Source of the DNA: Dictyophora rubrovolvata
Lineage: Eukaryota > Basidiomycota > Agaricomycetes > Phallales > Phallaceae
NCBI GenBank assembly: GCA_029959195.1
Contig: CP114124.1
Coordinates: 744,001 to 808,000 of the forward strand
DNA length: 64,000 nucleotides
Direction: 5' to 3'
Below are positions 1-9,542 of this stretch, piece after piece. Both the position numbers and the translations under genes were made by a program. Position 1 is the first letter of the stretch; the number at the start of each line of letters is the position of its first letter. Under the pieces are notes generated by a model. It saw only the letters and a program-made list of their open reading frames with translations. It was not told the DNA's origin and ran no database searches.

Positions 1-152
1 ATATTTGCATCAGAGATGCGATAAATCTGTATTGTTGATACAAAGTTGGCATATCGTTTGTCCAAAGTTATCCCTGTAAAAGGATAAAAGAGGTAAGGAA
101 GGAAGGAAGTAGAGGCAAGTGATTTGTAACCAAGAGGTTGCACAGAGCTCAT
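1..152 (-). CDS. Second ORF of the ORF-pair element, 5' part only
   Basis: An ATG at 152 opens a frame that stays open to the window edge (50 codons). Its product aligns by eye with the N-terminal third of the 180-residue protein at 46056-46598: a proline and aromatic stretch (PYLFYPF against PFFPFEY), then an I-x-[IV]-Y segment. It sits downstream of the 222-residue ORF, as in the complete copy. The function is unknown. The match is short, so confidence rests mainly on the conserved order. Confidence 0.45.
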   Translation of the reverse strand, partial: MSSVQPLGYKSLASTSFLPYLFYPFTGITLDKRYANFVSTIQIYRISDAN

Positions 153-285
153 GATGGAAGAGAAGGATAAGAAAGGATGGAATTAATCTAGGCTCCGAAA
201 GAAAAGAAACAAGAGGGGAATAAAAAAATAAAGAAGTCCTTGTTTTTCATTTTAATTAGTCCTGATTATTCAAATGAAGTACTTC

Positions 286-954
286 CTATGGCGTTATCCC
301 AGATGTCTTAAATATAGCCAAGCAGAATTTCCAAAGTTGATGTAGCTTGGGGATAGTAGAAACAGGAGTTGTAGGATGAAAAGAAGGTGAGGAAGGTTCG
401 GTGGGAGGATCAAAGGTAGAGATAGGAGGTTTAGGAGTCATGGGAAATTGCAGAGTACCAGAATTGTAGAAAGGAAGGAAAATTTCAGGTTCTGGCGTAT
501 GCTGATATTGATGACAGATCCATGAATAAGGGACATTGAATACAATGTGCCAGAATGCATGTCCGTGTTCAGCAGTAGCCCATATCCTAGTAACCATGTC
601 CAGTAGACCTATGTGAATTGTGTACATATTCACCACAACGAACCATTCTTCATATCCTTCTAACCATAATCGTGTTCCAAAATAAACCTTCTTATTGCCT
701 GCATCTGAATACGAGATCAGATCTGAAGCTTTATGTCGACCAATAATAATGGGGTTCAGGTATAATGGTAATAAGGTAGAGGGATCGAGGTTGAGATGTG
801 CATAGGATGTGAAGTAGACGTAGTACTGAGTGTCCAAATCACAGAGATTGATATCAGGAGTAGGAGGGACAAAACAAAAACAATCAGAGTCATCGATAGA
901 AGGAGCGCGAAGGGATGGCAGGGAATGAGAAGAGCAAATTTGGAGTGAGGACAT
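286..954 (-). CDS. First ORF of the ORF-pair element, unknown protein (222 aa)
   Basis: This uninterrupted ORF has no family I recognise. It is homologous to the 208-residue ORF at 45318-45944. Both have a low-complexity Ser/Pro/Asp N-terminus, then a Y-x-Y segment, then the signature D-x-x-T-x-LP followed by proline and aliphatic residues (residues about 57-70), then KVY and a W-F-hydrophobic strand (about 89-108). A D-x-x-x-R-IW strand and a VPSRW-like end (VPYSW) follow at about 119-145. The C-terminus is Pro/Ser/Thr rich. The alternating hydrophobic strands suggest a small beta-rich fold. There is no signal peptide or membrane segment. Confidence 0.6.
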   Translation of the reverse strand: MSSLQICSSHSLPSLRAPSIDDSDCFCFVPPTPDINLCDLDTQYYVYFTSYAHLNLDPSTLLPLYLNPIIIGRHKASDLISYSDAGNKKVYFGTRLWLEGYEEWFVVVNMYTIHIGLLDMVTRIWATAEHGHAFWHIVFNVPYSWICHQYQHTPEPEIFLPFYNSGTLQFPMTPKPPISTFDPPTEPSSPSFHPTTPVSTIPKLHQLWKFCLAIFKTSGITP

Positions 955-1112
955 ATCTTTTGTATCAACATTTTTGGGATAAAAAAATATTTGGATGTGG
1001 GTTTTGGTAGTTGCAAAGGTGAATTCAAGCTCCGAGGGACATATCGTGGGATTAGGGAATCTTCAGAACATTTACCCTAAATTTTGCCAAATATAGATTT
1101 TGGTGTGCAACA

Positions 1113-2380
1113 CCATCATGTTCGGCACTAAGTGCTAGGACATTGTCGTCGTCCTGTTCTATCATTGTAAGTTCAGGCATTTCCTCCTCTGGAGGGTTTC
1201 GTTCCTTAGCCTTTCCCTTCGCCTTCTCTGGAGACCTCAATTGCCTGGTGGCGTTGATTCTTAGTTCCTCCTGTCGCTCTGTCAGGAGTTGGTCCCTGTT
1301 GGGGTCTAAACGCAAGTCCGCGTTCACATACACTTCTGGAGGGTGCTGTTTATCCTCTTTATCTTCTTCAAAGTACCGAGAGAGCCCGTCAGCGACGGTA
1401 TTGGTTTCACCTTTTATGTGTACTGTCTTATAGTCAAATCGAGACAGGTATTCAAACCACCTCGCCTGCCTAGGCGACATATGTAGTTGTGTTTTAAAGT
1501 GGACCAACGCTTCATTGTCCGTTACTAGGGTGAACTTGTGTCCTAGAAGTTTATCTTTCCATTTGAGAAGTGCCTCTAACATGGCAATTGGCTCATGTTC
1601 ATGAGTCCGGTAGTTGTGCTGGGCTGGGGTGAATTTCTTTGAGAGAAATCCCGCAGGCCTGCATGTCTGCCATGTGTCCAGCCCTTGCCCATAGTATGCG
1701 CCGACTCCACACTTAGAGCCATCTGTTACCAGCCAAATTGGGTCTGGTTTATTGATATCAATTGGCTTCAATATTAGAGCCTTTCTAGTCAATGCTTTGA
1801 TTGACTCAAAGCATTTGTTTAACAGGGGCGTCCATATGAACAGCCTGTTGTTATGCATACAACCTGACAATGGGGTTGTGAATGCTGCTACTCCTGGGAG
1901 ATAGGCAGCAATGTACTGTACGAGTCCTAGAAACTTTTGTACATCATTGTACGTGCATGGGATCCGCCATTTGCAGATTTTATCCATCTTCTCCTCGTTG
2001 GGATGTATTCCATCATCATCGATGATGTGTCCCAAGCATTCCATCCGCTTGGAGTAAAGATCAACCTTCTTTTGGCTGAAATATAATTTCTCTCTTCTCA
2101 GACGCAAGAAGACAATTTCCAGGTGGTCCTGGTGCTCCTGTATTGTCATTGAATAGACGAATACATCATCAATGTATGCATGTGTGCTTCTTCCGATGCA
2201 ATCCCAGAAGATGTGGGTCATCAACCTTTGAAAGGTTGACAGTGTGTTACAGTCTCCTTGCTGCATTACACGGCTCTTGAATGTGCTGTATATTGTTGCG
2301 AAGGTTGTCTTGTGGACGTCCTCGGGTACTATGCGTACTTGTTCGTATGCCTCAGTCAAGTCAATTTTCGACCTGTACAT
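1113..2380 (-). pseudogene. Element A1 reverse transcriptase and RNase H region
   Basis: Part of fossil A1. The reverse transcriptase palm motif reads YIDDVFVYS. It is followed by the connection region (LGHIIDDDGIHPNEEK) and a Ty3/Gypsy RNase H with VTDGSKCGVGAY, TVHIKGETN and VADGLSR. The region ends where the ORF-pair element inserted. It is placed in Ty3/Gypsy by RNase H lying directly after RT. Confidence 0.85.
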
Positions 2381-2398
2381 GTGTCTTGCTACATCCTG

Positions 2399-3205
2399 TC
2401 AGATGGTCTCTTGGTCTGGGAAGGGAGTAACATCCTTCTCAGTGTTATCATTCTGCAGTTGCAGATCAAATACTGTCCGTAGGCCCGTAAGAGCCCGTTT
2501 ATGCAGGTATAGCATTGGTATAGCCTGTTGAGCGACAGTGGGTTCCCACCATCCCACCTTCACGTATTGCTCTATCTTCTCAGCAAGAAGACCTTTTAAG
2601 GTATCCAGGCACTGTGGTAGGTGGTACCGGATCTTCTTATCGGGTTCAATAAGGGGGATTTGGTGGTTTACTTCCTGGAATGAGGGAAGTGTTAGAGGTA
2701 TAGGGCCAAATAGGTTGCTATACTTGTTTTTCCAATACTCAATTAGAGCAGGAATGTTCTCAGGTGTCAACTCAAGGTTTGGTTGCATTCGAGGTACTAT
2801 TGCCATGGCCATTTGGTCCAGTGGCGATTCAACAACGTGTTCATTGGACTCGATTATTATGCCATTTCGTGTAATTATGCCCCAACTAAAGTCTAGGCAG
2901 ATTTCATACCATCTCATGAATGGGATGCCAATGATTACATCGTAGTAATCTATATTCACAATGTCGAAGTACTCCATGACATCTACATCCCCAAAGTTAA
3001 TTCGGGTGTACGTCCCATACTGTATGGACAACTTGCTGCCTTTGACAGCTAATTGTAGTGTGACTGGTTTGTCAAGCTTAAAAGTCTTTGCTCCTATAAC
3101 GAGGGAGAATGCCAGGGACATTATTAATCCCTGGCAGCCACTGTCTATCAGACAGTGAGCAAGTTGGCCATTTACTGGCCAGAACCCTTCAATGGGCTTG
3201 CTCGC
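2399..3205 (-). pseudogene. Element A1 aspartic protease and RT N-terminal region
   Basis: Part of fossil A1. A retropepsin-like motif (CLIDSGCQG) lies near the start, followed by a flap and a hydrophobic IIGIPF segment. The region then runs into the RT N-terminus, with a NHQIPL-type leader and a YHLPQ-like segment. DSG in place of the commoner DTG is a family feature seen in some Gypsy proteases. Confidence 0.8.
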
Positions 3206-4439
3206 TGAGGATGTCATGAGCCGATTTTCTCATGACACTCGTTTTACCGAACTAACGATTTCATAACGATTTACCGATATACGATTTACGACCGAACTTT
3301 ACCGTGACGACCGTTTTCTATATTTACTTTGATTGGTAAAGTTCCCATGATATATATAGAACATTTCTATCTTGTTCTATCTCTTTCTAACAAAAACATG
3401 TTGTAGTCGAGAACTGTTAAGTACTATTCTATTTCTGTCCTTTCTTTGTTCTTGACCCTGCACAACTTAACTAGTATTTAAACGCCTTGTAAATATGTAG
3501 TTATAGTCGTCTTGAAATCGAACTTTGATTCAATTAAATACCTTTTTCAATTAAGACTTCTTTTGTCCATAAACCATCTTTATTCTCGAACCTTCGTTCT
3601 ACACGAATTCTCGTTTTACTCGTCTTTGACGACTTCGTCGTCAAAGGCCTCGTTTCATTTGAACTCCATATTCGTGAGTGTACGTTCGTCACAATCTAAA
3701 TTGAGGAACAATTATCAGGCCTTTGGAACGGGCACAACATATAAGTTGAAGCCAGGTTTCTCGTTCTCCGAATTATCGTATTCTCGAACTCGAATGTTTT
3801 CGGATCTTGACAGAGGAGAGCCGAAGCACTCTAGCAGGAAAGTAAGGAAGATATCTAGAAGGAACTTTTTAGATAGAAAAAGAGAGTAGGATAGAAGTAG
3901 AAAAGAGAAATAAAATTCACTTTCTGGGGCTCAAATGTAGAGAGAAAAAGGGGAAAACTCTGAACTATTTATTGTAAGAACTAACTAGAGGGTTTATATA
4001 CAAAACTAAGACTCAGAAGTCCTGGTGTCCAGCATAGTCCAACCATTGTTCCAAAAATACCTCGCATTTGGCCCTAGAGGTATCCAGGCTCTGAGCACAA
4101 TAGAAGACATGTCCCTGTCCAGCCTCCCAGTCTGAACTTCCCATGCTAGAGGTATTTCTGTCTCAACAACCTTTCTATAGCCAAAAACGCGTCCTTCTTG
4201 TCCCTAAAAACTCTTTAAAATCAAAAAAGAAAGAAAGACAAGTTTAGAAGAGATACAGCTGCATATAGGCTGTTTCCCTTCAATAAGACTAATTATACTA
4301 ACTACAAATAATAGGAAAAATACATAAGAACAAACAGTATTATTTTAATTATAATTTTTCTGAAAAAAGAAACATAAAGAAACATATCTAAAGTTGAGAT
4401 AATCCAAGTCTTGCTCTCAGACCCTGTGGGAACCCCATA
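3206..4439 (-). mobile_element. Solo LTR10, interrupted by LTR9
   Basis: On the minus strand it runs from TATGGGGTTCCCACAG to GCTCTCCTCA, about 633 bp once the nested LTR9 is discounted. It is flanked by identical 4-bp TCGC (3202-3205 and 4440-4443). In sense it contains a TATATAAA box and an AATAAA. A second copy lies at 58448-62803 with a different 4-bp flank (CCAG), which fixes both ends. It separates gag from protease in element A1. Confidence 0.8.
3212..3812 (+). mobile_element. Solo LTR9, copy 1
   Basis: This 601-bp LTR starts TGTCATGAGCC and ends GGATCTTGACA, with the 5-bp duplication GAGGA on both sides, inside LTR10. Two further copies of the same length lie at 58764-59364 and 59399-59999. 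This copy differs from them at scattered bases, so it is older or from another lineage. Confidence 0.85.
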
Positions 4440-5469
4440 TCGCGTTCTTATCCCACTTCGGGGTACGGGATTTAACTCTAGCCATATGGTCGTAGAGTGG
4501 TTCCGTTCTCATGTCCCGAGAGTTCTCTACCTCCTCTTGGGGAGTCTGTTTCATCGCCGCAAAGTGTACACGGCAATCCTCATATCCATCTGCTTCTGTC
4601 AGAAGCATGCTTACACCGTATCCCTCGTCCTCCTCATCCCATTGGTATGAGTCATCCCCTTCATAATAGTGAGGGTCATTATTCAGGTCGTTGTCTACTG
4701 CCACGTACTCTGCCTGATTCTCATCAGGTTCTCCTAATTCATGCCCTGGCATTGCGTCAGGTGTTGCAGGAGAGTCATTTTCGACTTCCCCAATGTGACC
4801 TACATTAGCTCACACCTGTTTTAATTTAGGACAATTGGTCCTAATGTGTCCCATTTGCCCGCAATGGAAACACTTACCCTGCCCGACATTTGAGCAAGCA
4901 GGACTTTGCATCGGTTTAGTACCCAACGGTTGTGGCTTCGTCGGCAATGAAGGTTGTGGCCTTCCTGTGGAAGGAGGGTTCTTGTTTGCTTGCCCCTCTG
5001 ACTGCTTCAGTGAGTATGTTGCAGTCTTCGACTGCAGATGCATATTATTCATGTGCGCCTGCTTCACCAGATTGGTGGAACTGTTGCCAACATGCTTATG
5101 TCGGTGGGCAGTCAGCAGTCGCTGATATTTTGCCAATTGCTCAACGTCGTTAGCAATTGTGTACAATTCTTCAGCAGTGGATGTTTCCGCTGTATAACCA
5201 CGTTTAGTGACTTCTCCTGCAATCTCTTGGTTGAGACCGTTGATGAACTGTCTCCTGAACGTGTACTTGTTGGGATGGTGAGCTAGACGATCGGCTAGCT
5301 TTAGTAACTCATTCAGGAACTCATGAACGGATTGAGTGCCTTGTTTAGCCATATCGAATTGATAGGCTATTTCATGCTTCATTGCCTTTGGCAGGAAATG
5401 ATCTTGTAGTTTCTGCAGCGCAGTTACTAGTGTCCAATCTTTGACGGACTGGCCTCCACACTCAATCAT
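4440..5469 (-). pseudogene. Element A1 gag region with CCHC zinc knuckle
   Basis: Part of fossil A1. It has a retrotransposon gag-like helical core (an FLPKAMKHEIAYQFD-type segment), a Pro-rich linker, and one zinc knuckle, CFHCGQMGHIRTNC (CX2CX4HX4C). After the knuckle an acidic linker leads toward the protease, where LTR10 has inserted. The right end abuts an LTR1 at 5473. Confidence 0.8.
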
Positions 5470-5472
5470 TTG

Positions 5473-6548
5473 TGTCAGGGTACACTAGCGTCATCCCCTT
5501 ATTTTCCTTTGTTTATCTTCGGTTCTGGTTTATCTTATTCATTTCCTTATTTCTCGTATTTTATCCCACTCCCTGCATCCCCCCTTCCTTCCGTATTCCC
5601 TTCTTTCCCTCCAACAGGCACTGAGCACCTGTTCCCATCAGAGCCATGGCCTAGGCCCCGGCTAAAGATCCGGGACCGGTGTATATCCATGCCCAGTCCA
5701 TGAACCAAAGGTCACGTATGGCTTTCGCCATTTTTTCATAGTATATAGTTAGTAGCCCTAGAGGAGGGATCCCTAAGTTTGTTCTCTTAGGATTGTTATG
5801 TAACTCCTTGATGTGTGGCAATCAAATAGAATCACACACAATTACTTGTTAAGCGTTTGTCTAGATTCGTTGCTAATGAAAGATAGGCCAGGAATATCCG
5901 ATCTTCTTTTAGAGAGTTCCTGATCTATATAACTGTTAGTGAGTAAATGTAGTATTAGAGTGAGACTTGTGGACAAGTCTCAGATAGTATTAGATAAGAG
6001 GTTTGAGAGCACGAGAAACTAATGTGACCCTTTTATTGTTTAATAAGCTGTATTAGCTAACACTGTGTGTCTGTTGCAATAAAAGGATGCTAGATACATG
6101 CTTTTTAGAGCCCTTTTTATACATGTTTAGGGCTAAACTAATTCTACTTGTTGCATCGTAATGATGCAATACATGATACAATAATGATGTAAATAATAAC
6201 AAAGGAAAAATAGATGAGCCTGAATAAACGTAACCTTTTTCCTACTATTTTCCTTTGGTTAAAGTGTTTTTCCCGATTGTGTTGTGTATGATGTTATCGG
6301 CAAAAAGGATTGGAAAAGAAGTAGAAGTGAAAGACAAAAAGCGTAGAAGTCTGAGTTAATTTGGTTTTGCTGATTTTCTGTTGTGTTTTTTCGGTTTTGT
6401 TGTCAGAAACATTATCTTCGTGTTTTTGGTGAGAGAGGTGAAGTGGTTACATAACAAGGATCCCCTCCCTCTAGGTGAGTTAGTATTTTTCCCAAAATAT
6501 ATTTTACTTAGGATCCCCTCCCTCTAGTCTGAGTGAGTAGCCCTGACA
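5473..6548 (+). mobile_element. Solo LTR1, interrupted by LTR4
   Basis: This is the LTR of chromovirus B in sense orientation, from TGTCAGGGTACACTAGC to AGTAGCCCTGACA, about 413 bp without the nested LTR4. The flanks differ (ATTTG on the left inside A1 gag, AGTCC on the right inside an LTR6 scrap). It therefore lacks a target duplication and probably marks an LTR-LTR recombination junction. Confidence 0.85.
5794..6456. mobile_element. Solo LTR4
   Basis: A 663-bp insert from TGTTATGTAACTCC to GGTTACATAACA, flanked on both sides by AGGAT, inside LTR1. This is the only copy in the window. The TG...CA ends and 5-bp duplication identify it as an LTR. A TATA-like stretch is visible on the minus strand, so the true orientation may be minus. 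Confidence 0.8.
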
Positions 6549-6557
6549 AGTCCTCTT

Positions 6558-7143
6558 TGTCAAGATCCAGATCTGCTGATAAACCTGCTGATCTGAGATT
6601 ACTCTGAATTACAACTCCAAAGATTATGAAACTTATGTTATGATTATGTTTGCTCCAAAATAATCCGTTAAATCTGAATTACCTGAATTAGAATACAATA
6701 ACTGATTGTATTCCAAATCTACTCTTTCCGTATTTATCTTTATTGTTTCATTGTATTCCAAATGTGTGTTATTATAAACCGCTTTTATCAGTGCTGACAA
6801 ACTAGTACATTCCCATAGTATAAATAACCCCAAATCATGTATCTAGTTCCTCAGTTCTGAAATCAAACTAGTCATCTGCCCCGTGGCTATTCTTGTTTGA
6901 TTCTTTTGTCTCTAAAATCTGACCATTAAACCCGGACTCACTCCGAACTCTATCTCAAACCTCTGACCGATATATCCACTATCCATGGAGTGTTGCAAAG
7001 CAAATTGCTAAGCACGTACAAGTAAGTGGTGCAACACATAAGTTGAAGCCTGCTCAGTATACCGATCGTCTGTGACATTGGTTCTGCGAGTCTGCCCAAG
7101 TTAACCGAAGTCCGGTATCTTCGGTATCTTCGGGAACTTAACA
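6558..7143 (+). mobile_element. Solo LTR5, copy 1
   Basis: A 586-bp LTR from TGTCAAGATCC to GGAACTTAACA with CTCTT duplicated on both sides. In this orientation it carries a TATAAATA box and the CAACACATAAGTTGAAGCC motif near its 3' end. Other copies lie at 36709-37305 and 51914-52508, both reversed. It is inserted in a short LTR6 scrap (6549-6557 plus 7144-7229). Confidence 0.85.
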
Positions 7144-7229
7144 CTCTTAAGGATTAGCTCTACTAGTCCTCATGATTGTCAGGACCTTTGAGTCTTCTTC
7201 AAATGTACCTGAGACGAAGCTCTAGAAAG
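7144..7229 (-). repeat. LTR6 fragment
   Basis: Together with 6549-6557 this is a scrap of LTR6. It matches the AGTCCTCT...TTAGCTCTACT and GAAGCTCTAGAAAG portions of the full LTR6 at 28343-29243. It is cut by LTR1 at both ends. Confidence 0.65.
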
Positions 7230-7636
7230 TGTCAGGGCTACTCACTCAGACTAGAGGGAGGGGATCCTAAGCAAAATGTATTTTGGAAAAATACTAACTC
7301 ACCTAGAGGGAGGGGATCCTAAGAGAACAAACTTAGGGATCCTTCCTCTAGGGCTACTAACTATATACTATGAAAAAACGGCAAAGGCCATATGCGGCCT
7401 TCGGTTCATGGACTGGGCACGGATATGCACTGGTCCTGGATCTTTAGCCGGGGCCTAGGCCATGGCTCTGATGGGAACAGGCGCTCAGTGCCCGTTGGAG
7501 GGAAAGAAAGGAATATGGAAGGAAGGGGGAATGCAGGAGATGGGATAAAATACGAGAAATAAGGAAATGAATAAGATAAACCAGAACCGAAGATAAACGA
7601 AGGAAAATAAGGGGACGACGCTAGCATACCCTGACA
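7230..7636 (-). mobile_element. Solo LTR1, reverse copy
   Basis: A full-length, 407-bp reverse copy, from TGTCAGGGCTACTCAC to TACCCTGACA. The flanks do not match (GAAAG left, CTTCC right): the left side is LTR6 and the right side LTR3. With the LTR1 at 5473 this fits unequal recombination between dispersed LTR1 copies. Confidence 0.85.
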
Positions 7637-7771
7637 CTTCCCCATAAGGAAAGTCTGTGATACGGGGTGCAGACAAGAGTACAGAATGCGGAGTTGGGGG
7701 AGCAGGATGGATGATGGAGTACAGAATTCGGATATGTCCAGACTTGGACTACGGGGCACACAGGCATGACA
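7637..7771 (-). repeat. LTR3 fragment
   Basis: This matches the 5' end of LTR3 on the minus strand, ending at plus-strand GGCATGACA. It is the last recognisable element before the host island. The rest of this LTR3 is missing at the junction with LTR1. Confidence 0.65.
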
Positions 7772-8340
7772 AATCAATCTGTCTCTACATGTGATACCTG
7801 AAGCACCCATAGTCAATCGACCTGTATATATTATACTTCATAAGTCTCATAATGCTACTCAGAGCTACATAGACATATTTTGCAATTTTTGATAACACTA
7901 TGTTGTTTTATGTACAACACTGTATTCTAGGTGGGCTATGGTGCGCTACAGCGGCCTATATAAAGGGGGACATGGCAATATGGTTACATGGCCTACATGA
8001 CCTACATCGGCCTATATAGCCGATTTTAGCCATGTTTTTTTTCCTGATGAATTTAGGACAGATAAAAGTACTTCTACCACCAAATTCTAATGGAAAAACA
8101 GTAAATATTGTTTATAAAGATGTATTACTCCATCATTGATATACCATAATTCTTATCTTTGTATCTATCTAAAATTCAAACTTGCTCAGATTAAGCCTTA
8201 AACAGGGGCGCGGCTTGCCGCGCATATTCTCTGCTAGTTTAAGCAGAAAAGTAATCGAAAAGAAAACTATTAGTAAGATTTTTTGATCTCCGTCCGGCTT
8301 CCCCCGGCATGTCGAGGAAAAGAAATTAGTGTCAACCACA
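7772..8340. other. Island-edge intergenic DNA
   Basis: No gene seen. Around 7950-8030 the motif GGCCTAYAT recurs four to five times. At 8208-8223 GCGCGGC and GCCGCGC form a perfect 7-bp stem with a two-base loop. The last 100 bases should hold the Sds3-like promoter; no clear TATA box was found. Confidence 0.4.
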
Positions 8341-9486
8341 ATGCCGCCTCAGGCAGGAGTCTTTGCCATACCGTACAAATCATCTAGAAACGTAGACCAA
8401 GTCGCAATTCCGGATGGTAATTTGCCTTTCACTCTCCCCCGATCTCCCGTACCAGGTGAGCAATTCGATGAGTCTCGAGCTTGCTTTTAAGCGATCTCGC
8501 AGCAACAGCGGCAGAAGATCCTAAGACAGTTAAGGATCGGAAACGAAGAGAGGTGGTCACGAAGCTTGGAAAGGATCTCAGTGACTACCGACGAGACGAG
8601 TATGTCTTTTTTCTATTCTGCACGAGAGTCGTGTCATTGAAAGAACTTTGACTTAGTATGATGTCGAGGTATACGGAAGAGTTAACAAGGCACCAACAAG
8701 CCTCTATGCAATTAGCAATTGCACCTCATTTGGTCCCTGAATATACACTAGCGCTCTACCCTGTTAGTCTAGAGCGAGCTGCTACTCTGAATCAGGTTGC
8801 ACTCGAAGAAGAATACGGTTTAGAGTGTGTTCGTGCAGCATGGGAGGAAGAGCGTGCCAGAGTTGAGGATGAATGGAGTAAAGGGCGAGATCGTATTAGA
8901 GATAGAATGTTAGAGGGTATAGAAGAACGCCGTAAACGTGCGAGAGAAGATAAAGACGGTGAAGGAAATATTGGTGGGTAGAACTTCTTCCGCTCAGCTT
9001 AAACTCTATTAATATATGACTTTAGATACTACACTAGATTCACAATCACGACCTCACGTTACTCGGAAGCTGCGAAATAAACTATCTGAGATCGCAGGTG
9101 GTGGTCGTTCCCCATCGCCATTGCTACCATATTCTACGGTCCCCGTGCAAGGAAACCCGCATGCAGTCGCGAACCCCTATTCTTTGGCTCTCGACACACT
9201 TCCTTCCCCATTCCCCCTCGCTCTGCCTCTCAAGGAACCTCCTCCAAGACGAGGCGGTAAAGCTTCAGCACCAACCCAACAGAATCAGTCAGGTGGAGGT
9301 GGTGCCCGAGGAAATCTTGATGGCGGCCTTCTTCCAATCATAGGCACAGGCGCTTCAACAGGCTTAGGGAAGAGCTTGAGTGGTTTGACAAGCGCGCGGG
9401 ATATTGACATTGAAGCCGATCTGCTTGAACTAAGAAGAGGAGCCCGGCGAAAGCGTCAGGCCGCTGCAGGCTCAGCTCGTGTATAA
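8341..9486 (+). CDS. Sds3-like subunit of a Sin3 histone-deacetylase complex
   Basis: Exons are 8341-8455, 8503-8599, 8657-8973 and 9026-9486, giving 990 nt and 329 aa; every junction keeps frame with GT...AG. The middle has the long helical Sds3/BRMS1-type region: a basic lead-in (KDRKRREV), an EEEYGL and EEERARVEDEW coiled-coil stretch, then GIEERRKRAREDKDGEG. The C-terminus has a VTRKLRNKL segment, then a Pro/Ser/Gly-rich tail. In the family such proteins bridge Sin3 and the Rpd3 deacetylase in chromatin repression; that role is inferred from family membership. The stop lies 56 bp from the stop of the next, opposite gene, so the 3' ends of the transcripts probably overlap. Confidence 0.75.
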
Positions 9487-9542
9487 GAGATTACCATTGG
9501 AATAATTTATGTTTCGTATACATGTATGTCTCAATTTAATAT

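Larger units (their letters stand above)
1..1112 (-). mobile_element. LTR-like element carrying an ORF pair, copy 1 (cut by window edge)
   Basis: Read on the minus strand, this unit starts at 1112 with TGTTGCACACCAAAATC. That matches the start of the complete copy at 45195 (TGTCGCGCACCAAAATC), and both leaders share a short AACTACCAAAA stretch before the first ORF. It holds one ORF at 954-286 and the start of a second at 152-1, the same order as in the complete copy. It interrupts the RNase H region of Gypsy element A1. The far end lies outside the window, so its target duplication cannot be checked. Confidence 0.6.
1113..5472 (-). mobile_element. Ty3/Gypsy element A, copy A1 (broken fossil)
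   Basis: A minus-strand Gypsy body. Parts run from the right: gag (5469-4440), aspartic protease (3205-2399), reverse transcriptase and RNase H (2380-1113). Integrase and both LTRs are not present. It is interrupted by a solo LTR10 at 3206-4439, which itself holds LTR9, and cut at 1112 by the ORF-pair element. The same family recurs at 31334-35640, where the RNase H tail overlaps this copy with near-identical sequence. It is a decayed fossil with at least three breaks besides the insertions. Confidence 0.85.

Noticed and set aside
1143-1433. Plus-strand ORF opposite the RNase H of element A1, also seen opposite the A2 copy
   Set aside because: A shadow of the Gypsy coding strand; serine-rich composition follows from the complementary codons.
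5794-6456. LTR4 as a TIR DNA transposon because its ends are inverted (TGTTATGTAAC/GTTACATAACA)
   Set aside because: The short inverted ends, TG...CA and 5-bp duplication fit an LTR; the inverted part is only about 11 bp.
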